Shown: piece after piece, positions 14,241 through 22,216 of the stretch
Layout: every line of letters starts with the position of its first letter
Numbering within the stretch: position 1 is the first letter of the stretch
Source of the DNA: Candidatus Iainarchaeum sp.
GTDB lineage: Archaea > B1Sed10-29 > WALL01
Direction of reading: 5' to 3'
NCBI GenBank assembly: GCA_021162685.1
Contig: JAGGYF010000044.1
Location: 1 to 43,066 of the forward strand
Length of the DNA stretch: 43,066 nucleotides
Translations under genes and position numbers: made by a program
Notes under the pieces: model-generated
The model's input: the letters and a program-made list of their open reading frames with translations, nothing else
Told to the model about the DNA's origin: nothing
The model's database searches: none

Positions 14241-15006
14241 TGTAACAAAAACCTACAAAATCTTGGAGATAAAACAGGAGACCCCAACAATAAAAACATT
14301 TACATTGGATACTGCTTTGGAGGGCACACCAGGACAATTTGTTATGGTATGGGTTCCAGGTGTTGATGAAATCCCCATAAGCATTTCTAATTTTGATCCA
14401 TTACAAATTACTGTCAAAGAGGTGGGGGAAGCAACAAAAGCATTACATAAGAAGAGGATAGGTGATTACATAGGCATAAGGGGGCCATACGGAAATGGAT
14501 TTGGGTTGGTTGGAGAACGAGTTTTAGTAGTTGGTGGTGGCGTAGGTATTGCTCCTTTACGAACCCTTATGAAAAATAAAAATAAACAGTTCACAGTTGT
14601 CTTAGGAGCACAGACGAAGTCGGAGATATTTTTTGAGGAAGATTTCAAAAGAAATGCCGATGTTTTTGTATGCACAGATGACGGAAGCTATGGAAAAAAG
14701 GCATTTGCAACCCAACTTGCTGAGGAGTTGATACAGAACAATAGATATGATATGGTTGTAGCATGCGGTCCAGAAATTATGTTGAAGTATCTATTCGGAA
14801 TAACTGAGAAACATAAAATCAATGCTCAGTTCTCCATGGAAAGATGGATGAAATGTGGTGTTGGTTTATGTGGCCATTGTAGCCTAGACCCTACTGGTTG
14901 GAGGGTATGTAAAGAAGGCCCTGTATTCAGTTCAGAACAACTGAGAAAAGTAACGGAGTTTTTCAGATATAAGAGAGACCAATCTGGTACAGAGGTAGAA
15001 CTATGA
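14233..15006 (+). CDS. pyrK: Dihydroorotate dehydrogenase electron-transfer subunit
   Basis: About 257 residues of the ferredoxin-reductase-like PyrK family. The FAD domain (about 1-95) includes PISISNFDPLQITVKEVGEA and GIRGPYGNGF. The NAD domain includes VLVVGGGVGIAPLRTLMKNK. The C-terminal 2Fe-2S motif is CGVGLCGHCSLDPTGWRVC, with the expected four Cys. It passes electrons from PyrD FMN to NAD+. The ATG at 14233 lies inside the pyrD end; pyrC overlaps its stop by four bases. Confidence 0.92.
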   Translation: MNDVTKTYKILEIKQETPTIKTFTLDTALEGTPGQFVMVWVPGVDEIPISISNFDPLQITVKEVGEATKALHKKRIGDYIGIRGPYGNGFGLVGERVLVVGGGVGIAPLRTLMKNKNKQFTVVLGAQTKSEIFFEEDFKRNADVFVCTDDGSYGKKAFATQLAEELIQNNRYDMVVACGPEIMLKYLFGITEKHKINAQFSMERWMKCGVGLCGHCSLDPTGWRVCKEGPVFSSEQLRKVTEFFRYKRDQSGTEVEL

Positions 15007-16325
15007 GTTTCGTGTTGAAGAATTGTAGGATTATAAAGAATGGAAGAGTGGTGGAAACCGACATAGAGATTGAAAACGGCAAAATAATTAAGGTTGCAAA
15101 AGGTCTGCATGCTGATGAAGAGAGGGACGCGAAAAGGAATATAGTTCTACCAGGTTTAATTGATTCACATGTGCATTTTAGGTATCCAGGACACGAATAT
15201 AAAGAGACGTGGGAAACAGGCTCTAGGGCTGCTGCAAAGGGAGGCGTAACAACTGTTTTAGATATGCCAAATAACGCCCCATCATGCAAGACATTATCTA
15301 TTTTAGAGATGAAACGAAAGAAAGCCAGCAAAGATTCAATTATTGATTTTGGATTCCATTTTGGCGCAGCGCCAGATAACTTTGATGAGATTAAAAACGC
15401 GGAGAACATAGCATCCGTGAAGGTATATATGGGCAGCACAACCGGAACTTTACTTTTAGATGATGACGGAAAACTTTTAGAGCTTTTTCAGATACTTTCT
15501 AGTAAAGACATCATAGCAACTGTCCATGCTGTAAATGACCAATTAATGAATCACTTTGTGAAAATCGCGAAAAGCATTGCAGAGGCAGACCCATCTATAC
15601 ATTGCTTTATAAGGCAAAACATATGTGTTGCAGAGCCAGCATCAAGAGCCGCTATCCTTGCAAAGCATGCAGGCGCGAGGTTACATATCACGCATATGAG
15701 CACAAGACAAGAACTTGAGGTTGTTAAGCTTGCAAAGCAGAATGGGTCCCCAGTGACTTGTGATGTTACTCCTCATCATCTCTTCTTCAATTCAGATAAG
15801 ATGCGAACCCTAAAAAACTTTGCGAAGATGAACCCATGCCTGAAAAGTGAAGCTGATAGGCAAGCAATGTGGTATGGCTTAAAAGCGGGACTTATTGATA
15901 TTGTTGCCACAGACCATGCTCCTCATACAATAGAAGAAAAAGAGAGGGATTATTGGTATGCCCCCTCTGGTGTCCCAGGCGTAGAATATAGATTGCCATT
16001 AATGCTTGATGCTGTAAACAAAGGCATCATTGACCTTGCTCTACTACAAAAGGTATGCTGTGAGAATCCTGCCAGGATATACAGAATAAACAACAAAGGG
16101 AAGATTGAACCAGGATACGATGCTGACCTTGTTGTTATTGACATGAACATGGAAAGAACAATAACGAAGGATGACATAGTATCAAAGTGTGGGTGGAGCC
16201 CATATGAAGGTATGACACTAAGAGGATGGCCCATACAAACATATCTACGCGGAAAGTTAATATATGATAATGGAGAATTCTATCATGCAGAAGGAAGAGA
16301 AGTTTCCTATTCGCGAGGTGTTTGA
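15003..16325 (+). CDS. pyrC: Dihydroorotase
   Basis: A 440-residue amidohydrolase, class I type. Metal ligands appear in LPGLIDSHVHFRYPGHEY (HxH). The metal-bridging carboxylated Lys may be replaced or lie near VKVYMGSTTG. Later ligands are in HAVNDQ, LHITHMSTRQE and DIVATDHAPHTIEEK. PNNAPSC carries substrate contacts. It forms dihydroorotate from carbamoyl-aspartate. The ATG overlaps the pyrK stop (ATGA), and the stop lies one base before the pyrE start. Confidence 0.92.
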   Translation: MSFVLKNCRIIKNGRVVETDIEIENGKIIKVAKGLHADEERDAKRNIVLPGLIDSHVHFRYPGHEYKETWETGSRAAAKGGVTTVLDMPNNAPSCKTLSILEMKRKKASKDSIIDFGFHFGAAPDNFDEIKNAENIASVKVYMGSTTGTLLLDDDGKLLELFQILSSKDIIATVHAVNDQLMNHFVKIAKSIAEADPSIHCFIRQNICVAEPASRAAILAKHAGARLHITHMSTRQELEVVKLAKQNGSPVTCDVTPHHLFFNSDKMRTLKNFAKMNPCLKSEADRQAMWYGLKAGLIDIVATDHAPHTIEEKERDYWYAPSGVPGVEYRLPLMLDAVNKGIIDLALLQKVCCENPARIYRINNKGKIEPGYDADLVVIDMNMERTITKDDIVSKCGWSPYEGMTLRGWPIQTYLRGKLIYDNGEFYHAEGREVSYSRGV

Positions 16326-16326
16326 G

Positions 16327-17088
16327 ATGGAGGATTATAAAAAAGAATTCGCTAAGTTACTTGCAGATACAGGCGCGCTATTCTTTGATGAAGGTTTGAT
16401 CCTAAAAGACGGGAGACCAACGCCCTATTTTGTTAATATGGGGAAATTTAAAACAGGCAAATTAAACTTTCTTTTGGGTACGTACTATGCAGATATGCTC
16501 GTTAGTAAAGGCATTGCTGATAACATTGATGTTATCTTTGGACCATCTTACAAAGGAAGTGCAATAGCAAACGCAACTGTCGCAGCCCTATGGGTAAAAC
16601 ATAGCATAGACAAAGCATTTGAGTATGATAGAAAGGAGGCTAAGACCCATGGAGATGCAAGTAAGTCTGCAAAGCTTTTCGTAAATGGTGCATTTTTTGA
16701 CGGTTGCAAAGTATTTTTGGTTGATGATGTAGGTACTTCTATGAAAACAAAATACGAAGCAATTGAAAAGTTGAATGCAGAGAGCGAAAGAAAAGGTATA
16801 AAAATAAATTTGGTTGGCGTTGGCATAGGAGTAGACAGAGAGCAAACAACAGCGGTTTATGATGAAAACGGAAATGTCATACTAAATGCCAGAGGAGAAG
16901 ACGCCATAGGCGACTTTATGAAAAAGACAGGTATTCCTGTATACTCTGTTGTGGGTATAAGAGAGGTGATAGATTACCTATATGCAGAGAAGTATCCAGT
17001 CCTAGTTAACAAAAAGAAACAGCCAATCCCAGAGGAGATAAAGAAGGAATTTGATGAATATATGAAAATATATGGAGTAGAGAGGTGA
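16327..17088 (+). CDS. pyrE: Orotate phosphoribosyltransferase
   Basis: About 253 residues. The PRPP-binding loop is VFLVDDVGTSMKTKYEAI and the substrate side includes ILKDGRPTPYFVNMGKF and FGPSYKGSAIANATVAA. It converts orotate and PRPP to OMP. The track extends the ORF to 16264, inside pyrC; the ATG at 16327 has GAGGTG eight bases upstream and begins the conserved part. It is longer than the typical archaeal enzyme of about 180-210 residues, resembling longer bacterial-type OPRTs. Coupled to pyrC and pyrF. Confidence 0.9.
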   Translation: MEDYKKEFAKLLADTGALFFDEGLILKDGRPTPYFVNMGKFKTGKLNFLLGTYYADMLVSKGIADNIDVIFGPSYKGSAIANATVAALWVKHSIDKAFEYDRKEAKTHGDASKSAKLFVNGAFFDGCKVFLVDDVGTSMKTKYEAIEKLNAESERKGIKINLVGVGIGVDREQTTAVYDENGNVILNARGEDAIGDFMKKTGIPVYSVVGIREVIDYLYAEKYPVLVNKKKQPIPEEIKKEFDEYMKIYGVER

Positions 17089-17093
17089 ATGAT

Positions 17094-18026
17094 ATGAACT
17101 TTGCGGATCTTCTAATACAAAAGATTGAGGAAAGGAACAATCCAAGTGTTGTTGGGTTAGACCCAAGGATTGAAAACATACCCTCTTCCATAAGGGAAGA
17201 AAAAGCCAACAAATATGGAGATACAGCACAGGCAGTTGCTGCAGCGTTTCTTGAATTTAATAGAGGAATCATAGATGCAGTTCACGATATTGTTCCAGCA
17301 GTCAAGCCACAAATGGCATTTTATGAGCAATATGGTCCTTATGGCGTTGAGGCATTTATTGAAACAGTAAAGTATGCCAAATCAAAAGGTTTGGTTGTGA
17401 TAGAGGATGCAAAAAGAAATGATATTGGGAGCACTGCTGTTGCATATGCAAACGGCCATCTTGGAGAAGTAGCAACATGTAAAGGGAATAAAATAGCAAT
17501 TTATGGCGTAGATGCCATTACAGTAAATGCCTATTTAGGTACAGATGGAATAAAACCATTTGTTGATAACATAAAAGAACACGGCAGAGGTTGTTTTATC
17601 CTCGTGAAAACATCAAACAAGAGTTCAGGAGAATTACAAGACCTAAAATTGCAAGATGGTAATACTGTTTATGAGAAGATGGCTCAGCTTGTGAACCAGT
17701 GGGGGGAAGGAACAGAAGGAACACTCGGATACTCATCTGTTGGAGCAGTTGTCGGTGCGACATATCCACAAGAAGCAAAGCGTTTAAGGGAAATCATGCC
17801 AAAGGCAATCTTTCTTGTTCCTGGTTATGGCGCACAGGGAGGAGGCGCTGATGATGTCTTGCCTTGTTTTAACCCAGACAAAAGAGGAGCGATAGTGAAC
17901 AGCTCAAGGGGCATAATTTTCGCATACCAGAGAAGAGAGGGATTTACAGAGGAGCAGTATAAAGAAGCAGCAAGGGCAGCAGCAGAGGATATGAGGGATG
18001 ATCTCAGGAGGGCATTAAATCTATGA
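17094..18026 (+). CDS. pyrF: Orotidine 5'-phosphate decarboxylase, bacterial long type
   Basis: About 310 residues, the last step to UMP. The catalytic region is VVIEDAKRNDIGSTAVAYAN (DAKRxDI). Phosphate-binding LVPGYGAQGGGADDVLPCF and NSSRGIIFAYQRR follow. The size and the NPSVVGLDPRI and VKPQMAFYEQYGPYGVEAF segments are those of the long PyrF subfamily 2, frequent in bacteria, not the compact form of about 215 residues common in Archaea. The ATG at 17094 has AGGTGA upstream; a GTG at 17085 overlapping the pyrE stop is the alternative. Suggests bacterial origin for at least this part of the operon. Confidence 0.92.
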   Translation: MNFADLLIQKIEERNNPSVVGLDPRIENIPSSIREEKANKYGDTAQAVAAAFLEFNRGIIDAVHDIVPAVKPQMAFYEQYGPYGVEAFIETVKYAKSKGLVVIEDAKRNDIGSTAVAYANGHLGEVATCKGNKIAIYGVDAITVNAYLGTDGIKPFVDNIKEHGRGCFILVKTSNKSSGELQDLKLQDGNTVYEKMAQLVNQWGEGTEGTLGYSSVGAVVGATYPQEAKRLREIMPKAIFLVPGYGAQGGGADDVLPCFNPDKRGAIVNSSRGIIFAYQRREGFTEEQYKEAARAAAEDMRDDLRRALNL

Positions 18027-18383
18027 ATGTAATCAGAAAGGCAGGTAGACAGAGAGGTTTGGAATGTTTCTCAAAAAGTCCTTGCAGATGCAGTTAGAGG
18101 GTATAGGTTGATTATTGCTGAGGAGGATAAAGAGAACCCAGAGTTGATTGGATACCTTTTGTTACACAAGAAAGATGATGATGTGTGGCATATCCACACA
18201 TTAAATGTTTTGGATTCATATAGAAAAAAAGGAATAGGTTCAAAGCTTGTTGAAAAAGCGATACAGCATGTAAAAAACAGAAAAGGCAATACAATACTTG
18301 TACAGTCAGATATACTCGCACATGGATTTTGGCGGAAAAAGGGATTTGAGAAGAAAGGCAAATATTATGTATTAAGGCTCTAA
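18023..18383 (+). pseudogene. GNAT N-acetyltransferase, frameshifted near its start
   Basis: An ATG at 18023 overlaps the pyrF stop (ATGA) and begins MNVIRKA, the typical GNAT first strand, but this frame stops after 24 codons. The neighbouring frame picks up at about 18040 with VDREVWNVSQKVLADAVRGY and runs to 18383 through HTLNVLDSYRKKGIGSKLVE (acetyl-CoA-binding R/QxxGxG/A: RKKGIG) and AHGFWRKKGFEKKGKYY. One single-base frame change joins them into a normal GNAT of about 119 residues. Either a recent mutation or a sequencing error. Confidence 0.7.
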
Positions 18384-18568
18384 GGCGTTTTTCTTTCCCT
18401 GTATCTGGTTTTCTTAAACGCTGCCTGGACAGACTTTGCAATACTCATAGCAATGGTGTCTTTCTGATGGTCCGAGATACCTGGTATTGTGCTTTCTCCT
18501 CGGAGTTCCTTTGCCTTTTTCTTTACCCTCTTCCAGAGATGTGCAACACGTTCTGCCCATTCTCCCAT
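18380..18568 (-). CDS. Small basic helical protein, unknown
   Basis: A 62-residue protein rich in Lys, Arg and Glu (AHLWKRVKKKAKELRG, then QKDTIAMSIAKSVQAAFKKT). The ATG at 18568 has AGGTGG upstream and lies nine bases past the end of the 605-aa gene on the same strand, so they are likely co-transcribed. No family recognised. Confidence 0.65.
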   Translation of the reverse strand: MGEWAERVAHLWKRVKKKAKELRGESTIPGISDHQKDTIAMSIAKSVQAAFKKTRYRERKTP

Positions 18569-18576
18569 GCTACCAC

Positions 18577-20394
18577 CTATTTTAATTCCTCTGTCTTTAA
18601 ATGCCTTTTCACTAATGACACAATGTATTCTCCTTTTTGCGGAGCCCTCTCAAGTATCTTTTTTCTGGCAACATCAAAAAATGCATTAATGTTCTCCCTT
18701 CCTGTTACAATCCCCTCCTTTTCTGCGCTGTGAGATATTAGCTTTGCGATCTCTCTTGCCAATACATCAGCAGCTTCCTCTTTCTTTGGGCTGTATATGC
18801 TTTTGCTTACATAATATACCTCTGGCTTTTCCTTTTCTTCAACTGTGAAGTTAGACAAGTCCCCATCTAACACCCAACCCGTTTTTCCAAACGCAGTAAG
18901 CATATGGTCAATTGCCCTCCCCACATGTTGCCTTAGCTTTCCCTGTTTGATCTCCTCCTCTGTAAATATCTTCCTCCACAGGTCTTCACCTTTATATTCC
19001 TCCCTTGTTATAAGCCCTCCTCCAACAAACACAAAATCAATTATCCTTGAGATGGGTATATGCTTGGAAAGTGTTTCGTCTACCTTCATCCTTTTCTCAA
19101 TTTCAAGTGTTGGTTCACGCGGGTGTTTTATAACCACACCATCTATAGTTTTATGTACTGTATGTTTGTCTGTTGATGCTAGGTACTCTCCAGTTATGGC
19201 AACATCTTTTATCTTGTGCACCAATCCCAATTTATCAATCTTACCAAATATCTTGTCCAAGAGGGATGGTCTTCCTACAACATATAAGGGAACCTTTATG
19301 TCAGGTGGTGGCTCTACTGGTTTTAGTGTTGTGGATGATACCTTTGCCTCCCCTTTTTTTAAATCCTTTATCTTCCATTTTTCCTCATGTAGATTTATCC
19401 CAGCCTTTTCCAATTCCTTATATCTGTTGAGCAGGGACTCCATCTCGTTTATAATCTCCTTTGCAGTTGATTGTGGATACTCATCATATATCCTTCTTTT
19501 GACATATTCTTTTAACTTCTCATAAACATGTTCCTCACCAGTTACCTTTTTCTCCTTTATTCTTGCATGGTCAAGTTGTGTAGCAATCATCCCAGCAGTA
19601 AAAAAAGGGACTTGTTCTTTGTTTATGTGCTCGCCTGGTACAATTATGCCTCTGTCTATATAGACAACATCATACTTTCTGCCTGATCTTGATATGTTGT
19701 CCAGGAATGTTCTCAATGTGTTTATCCTGGTTTTGTACTCATTCTGTACGTAATCTGGAAGGTATTTGAAATCAATCTTTTCTGTTTCCCCCTCCAAATC
19801 CTCTAATGTCTTCTGGAGTTTCTCCCTTAGATATACATCAGCCTCTCTTACAACAAAATTCGTCTGCTTTCCATCAATCACATATCCCTTTTTGGATGCA
19901 ACATCAATGATTGCATCCAACTGTTTTTTTATAATCTCTTCAAAGTCTCCTCTTCTGATTGCATCCTCATCAAACTCAATCCTAGACAAGTCATATGGCC
20001 CCTCATACGTTTCTGTCACTATTGCACCGTGTTTCTTATCTATAAATGGGGTGTACACAGGAATAGATGTTAAGATGACACTCCCAACCTCCATAAAATG
20101 CTTTGCTTTCTTCATGGTTTTTCCTATATCCAATGATTCCTTGATAGTGTCAGAGGTAGGGAATTTTGCGACAATGGGCCCTCTTGCTTCTTCATAGTCC
20201 CTGAGTGCCATATCTTTTATGAAACCAATACCTTCTCTTCTAAGCCCATGCTTTGTTGTAAATACATGGTATTCATTGCCTGAACGTATGTATTTATCTA
20301 CCTGGATAAAAGTAGCAAAAGGTTCTGGAATCCTCTTTTCCTTTAAGGATTCTGGAATCTCCTTAAAAGGCTCTGCCTTCTTCTTAAATACCAC
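18577..20394 (-). CDS. 605-aa protein with two divergent kinase-like halves
   Basis: Starts with GTG at 20394, shortly after the TATA-like TTTAATAA. The two halves look related. The N-terminal half has IVAKFPTSDTIKES, SVILTSIPVYTPFI and VTETYEGPYDLSRIEFDEDA, then a catalytic-loop-like VIDGKQTNFVV (about 167). The C-terminal half has GVVIKHPREPTLEIEKRMKV (a VIK-type lysine strand), ISRIIDFVFVGGGLITREEY and VLDGDLSNFTVE (about 515), resembling the HGDLxxxN loop of aminoglycoside-phosphotransferase/RIO-like kinases. Central residues 180-370 are helical and charged. I infer a tandem kinase or pseudokinase fold. No known family name. Confidence 0.7.
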   Translation of the reverse strand: MVFKKKAEPFKEIPESLKEKRIPEPFATFIQVDKYIRSGNEYHVFTTKHGLRREGIGFIKDMALRDYEEARGPIVAKFPTSDTIKESLDIGKTMKKAKHFMEVGSVILTSIPVYTPFIDKKHGAIVTETYEGPYDLSRIEFDEDAIRRGDFEEIIKKQLDAIIDVASKKGYVIDGKQTNFVVREADVYLREKLQKTLEDLEGETEKIDFKYLPDYVQNEYKTRINTLRTFLDNISRSGRKYDVVYIDRGIIVPGEHINKEQVPFFTAGMIATQLDHARIKEKKVTGEEHVYEKLKEYVKRRIYDEYPQSTAKEIINEMESLLNRYKELEKAGINLHEEKWKIKDLKKGEAKVSSTTLKPVEPPPDIKVPLYVVGRPSLLDKIFGKIDKLGLVHKIKDVAITGEYLASTDKHTVHKTIDGVVIKHPREPTLEIEKRMKVDETLSKHIPISRIIDFVFVGGGLITREEYKGEDLWRKIFTEEEIKQGKLRQHVGRAIDHMLTAFGKTGWVLDGDLSNFTVEEKEKPEVYYVSKSIYSPKKEEAADVLAREIAKLISHSAEKEGIVTGRENINAFFDVARKKILERAPQKGEYIVSLVKRHLKTEELK

Positions 20395-20419
20395 AACAAT
20401 ATTATTGCAGAATTAGTTA

Positions 20420-20635
20420 TTAAATCTTCTGCAATTGCTCAATGAGGAACTTTTTTACGCCCTCATCATCTGGGATACCTATGCCCCCTTTATACCTCTT
20501 GTTTCCGTTTGGCATAAAGTAGCCCTTTGAGAGGCTTATAAATTCGTTGTCCTCAACCTTCTTTCTTGCGATTTCTATAAAGTTGTTGTTTCCATATCTA
20601 TATTCTTGTACAGATATTGTTGTGTATTCAACCAT
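20420..20635 (-). CDS. Small PC4-like (ssDNA-binding-type) protein
   Basis: A 71-residue protein. NNFIEIARKKVEDNEFISLS, followed by KGYFMPNGNKRYKGGIGIPD, resembles the PC4/YdbC-like fold, in which a four-stranded sheet binds single-stranded DNA and a C-terminal helix (EGVKKFLIEQLQ) dimerises. The ATG at 20635 has GGAGGAG eight bases upstream; the track start at 20650 is that Shine-Dalgarno region itself. It is divergent from the TBP-like gene, sharing a 100-base intergenic region. Possible transcription or repair role; the family call is moderate. Confidence 0.6.
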   Translation of the reverse strand: MVEYTTISVQEYRYGNNNFIEIARKKVEDNEFISLSKGYFMPNGNKRYKGGIGIPDDEGVKKFLIEQLQKI

Positions 20636-20749
20636 TCTAAACTCCTCCATAATGCAGTGCTCTAATTGCTACATTTGGGGTTTAAAAAGCATGTGGTTTA
20701 TAAAGGATGGGATACATAATTAAAAGAGCTTTATAAAGAGGCGGTTTCT

Positions 20750-21022
20750 ATGGAGAACAAGTATAATATAAAAATAGTAAACATGGTTGCATCTGCAAAT
20801 TTTAATATAAATCTAGACCTCTTTGCGCTGGCAAGGGAGGTTGATACAGTAGAATACGAGCCAGAGCAGTTCCCAGGCGCTATTCTGAAGCTGAGCAACC
20901 CAAAAACAAGCCTCCTATTGTTCAAGAATGGAAAGGTTATATGCACTGGCGCCCGCTCTGAGAAGGATGTTGAGAAAGCGCTCAAGAAGACCATAGAAAT
21001 CATAAAGAAGTTTGCAGCATGA
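20750..21022 (+). CDS. Single-repeat TATA-binding-protein homologue (half TBP)
   Basis: The 90-residue product is one full TBP repeat and nothing more: IVNMVASANFNINLDLFALA, EYEPEQFPGAILKLSNPKTS, LLLFKNGKVICTGARSEKDV and a final helix. The two Phe that intercalate into TATA DNA in each TBP lobe are present (F41 in QFPG, F58 in LLFKNGK). Normal archaeal TBP is about 180 residues with two such repeats. No second repeat follows: the ORF ends in TGA and the KaiC-like gene starts 32 bases later. It could homodimerise to rebuild a saddle. A TATA-like CTTTATAAAG lies about 20-30 bases before the ATG. Confidence 0.88.
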   Translation: MENKYNIKIVNMVASANFNINLDLFALAREVDTVEYEPEQFPGAILKLSNPKTSLLLFKNGKVICTGARSEKDVEKALKKTIEIIKKFAA

Positions 21023-21054
21023 TTTTTATACTGCTATTGCCTTCTATGTAGTCA

Positions 21055-21795
21055 ATGGTACGCAGATGGAAAACAGGCATAAAGGGGTTAGATGAGCTGT
21101 TGAGCGGGGGCATTCCAGAGTCATCTCTTATTGGTTTAGTTGGAAGCCCCGGCACTGGAAAAACAACATTTGTTATGCAGATGACCTATAACGCGCTCAA
21201 GGAAGATATGCCTGTAATCTATGTAGTAACTGGTTACCCTATAGATGAGTTCAAGGGGAGAATGAAGGAGGAGGGATATCTCCTAAAATCATTTAAAAAG
21301 AATATATGCTTCATAGATGCGTTCTCATGGAGGCTGCCAAATGCAAGAAAGGACGAGCACACACTCAGCTCATTAACTGCCTTGAACGATCTAAACGCAA
21401 TGATAAAAAATGCCATAGTTGATTTACAAATGGATACTAGTCCTGGGCTCATAGCAATTGATTCATTATCAGATTTCCTGTTGTATAATGACCCAACAAG
21501 TGTGTACAAGTTTCTCCAACTCCTTTCTGGTTTAGTGAAGGCATATACCTCTGTTGGTATCGTGGTTATTGAGCAAGGATTGCATGATGAGCAGGTACTA
21601 AAGACCATTGAATACATTACAGATGGAACCTTAGAGCTGAAGATGTTTGGCGATAAAAGAATGGGCAGAATAAAACGAATGAAGGACACTGCTCACCCGT
21701 TAGATTGGGTTGAGTTTGAACTCGGAAAGGAAATTATTATAAAAGTGAATGGCGATTTATTGTTTAAACATGGGATGATAAAAAAACCCAGGTGA
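21055..21795 (+). CDS. KaiC/RadA-superfamily ATPase
   Basis: A 246-residue single-domain RecA-like ATPase. The N-terminus TGIKGLDELLSGGIPESSLI is the KaiC-type signature, Walker A is GSPGTGKTT (30-38), and Walker B is GLIAIDSLSDFLLYN. The C-terminal EGWE-like strands GTLELKMFGDKRMGRIKRMK are typical of archaeal KaiC-like proteins. Such proteins act in signalling and motility regulation in some archaea; the role here is unknown. It lies 32 bases after the half-TBP gene and four bases before a membrane protein gene. Confidence 0.88.
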   Translation: MVRRWKTGIKGLDELLSGGIPESSLIGLVGSPGTGKTTFVMQMTYNALKEDMPVIYVVTGYPIDEFKGRMKEEGYLLKSFKKNICFIDAFSWRLPNARKDEHTLSSLTALNDLNAMIKNAIVDLQMDTSPGLIAIDSLSDFLLYNDPTSVYKFLQLLSGLVKAYTSVGIVVIEQGLHDEQVLKTIEYITDGTLELKMFGDKRMGRIKRMKDTAHPLDWVEFELGKEIIIKVNGDLLFKHGMIKKPR

Positions 21796-21799
21796 TATT

Positions 21800-22216
21800 A
21801 TGAATGGCATATGTGATGTTGGAGCATTTGAGACATGTATATACGCCCTCTACTTTGTGAGCTTTGTACTGAACATTATAGCAGTATATTATGCATGGCA
21901 GTTCCGCAAATGGTATGCAGAGGAGGTTGGGAGGGCATTGAAGTTTATATGTTACTCATTCACGCTTCTTCTGGTTATCTACGTGACTATTGGGCTTTCT
22001 ATTATCTACAGTCAGGTAGAATATGGCGTTGTTTTGATGCCGCAGATAGATAATTCATGTGTTCCATGGTTATTAATACCATGGATCCTTATGTCACTAG
22101 TTGCAAGCGCACTCCTGTGGAAAGCGAGTACAATTATGAGAGACATGGCTGAACGTATTATTGAAAAGGAAAAACAGGATAGAAAACGAAAAGCCAGGAA
22201 ATCAAAGCCCAAGTGA
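21800..22216 (+). CDS. Membrane protein, three to four TM segments, basic tail
   Basis: 138 residues. Hydrophobic segments: YALYFVSFVLNIIAVYYAW, FICYSFTLLLVIYVTIGLSI and WLLIPWILMSLVASALLWKA, with a strongly basic cytoplasmic tail (KEKQDRKRKARKSKPK). It begins four bases after the KaiC-like gene, so it may be its membrane partner. No family recognised. Confidence 0.72.
   Translation: MNGICDVGAFETCIYALYFVSFVLNIIAVYYAWQFRKWYAEEVGRALKFICYSFTLLLVIYVTIGLSIIYSQVEYGVVLMPQIDNSCVPWLLIPWILMSLVASALLWKASTIMRDMAERIIEKEKQDRKRKARKSKPK

Noticed and set aside
18845-19525. 226-aa plus-strand ORF
   Set aside because: Antisense shadow of the 605-aa gene with low-complexity Ser/Leu/Ile composition and no start signal.
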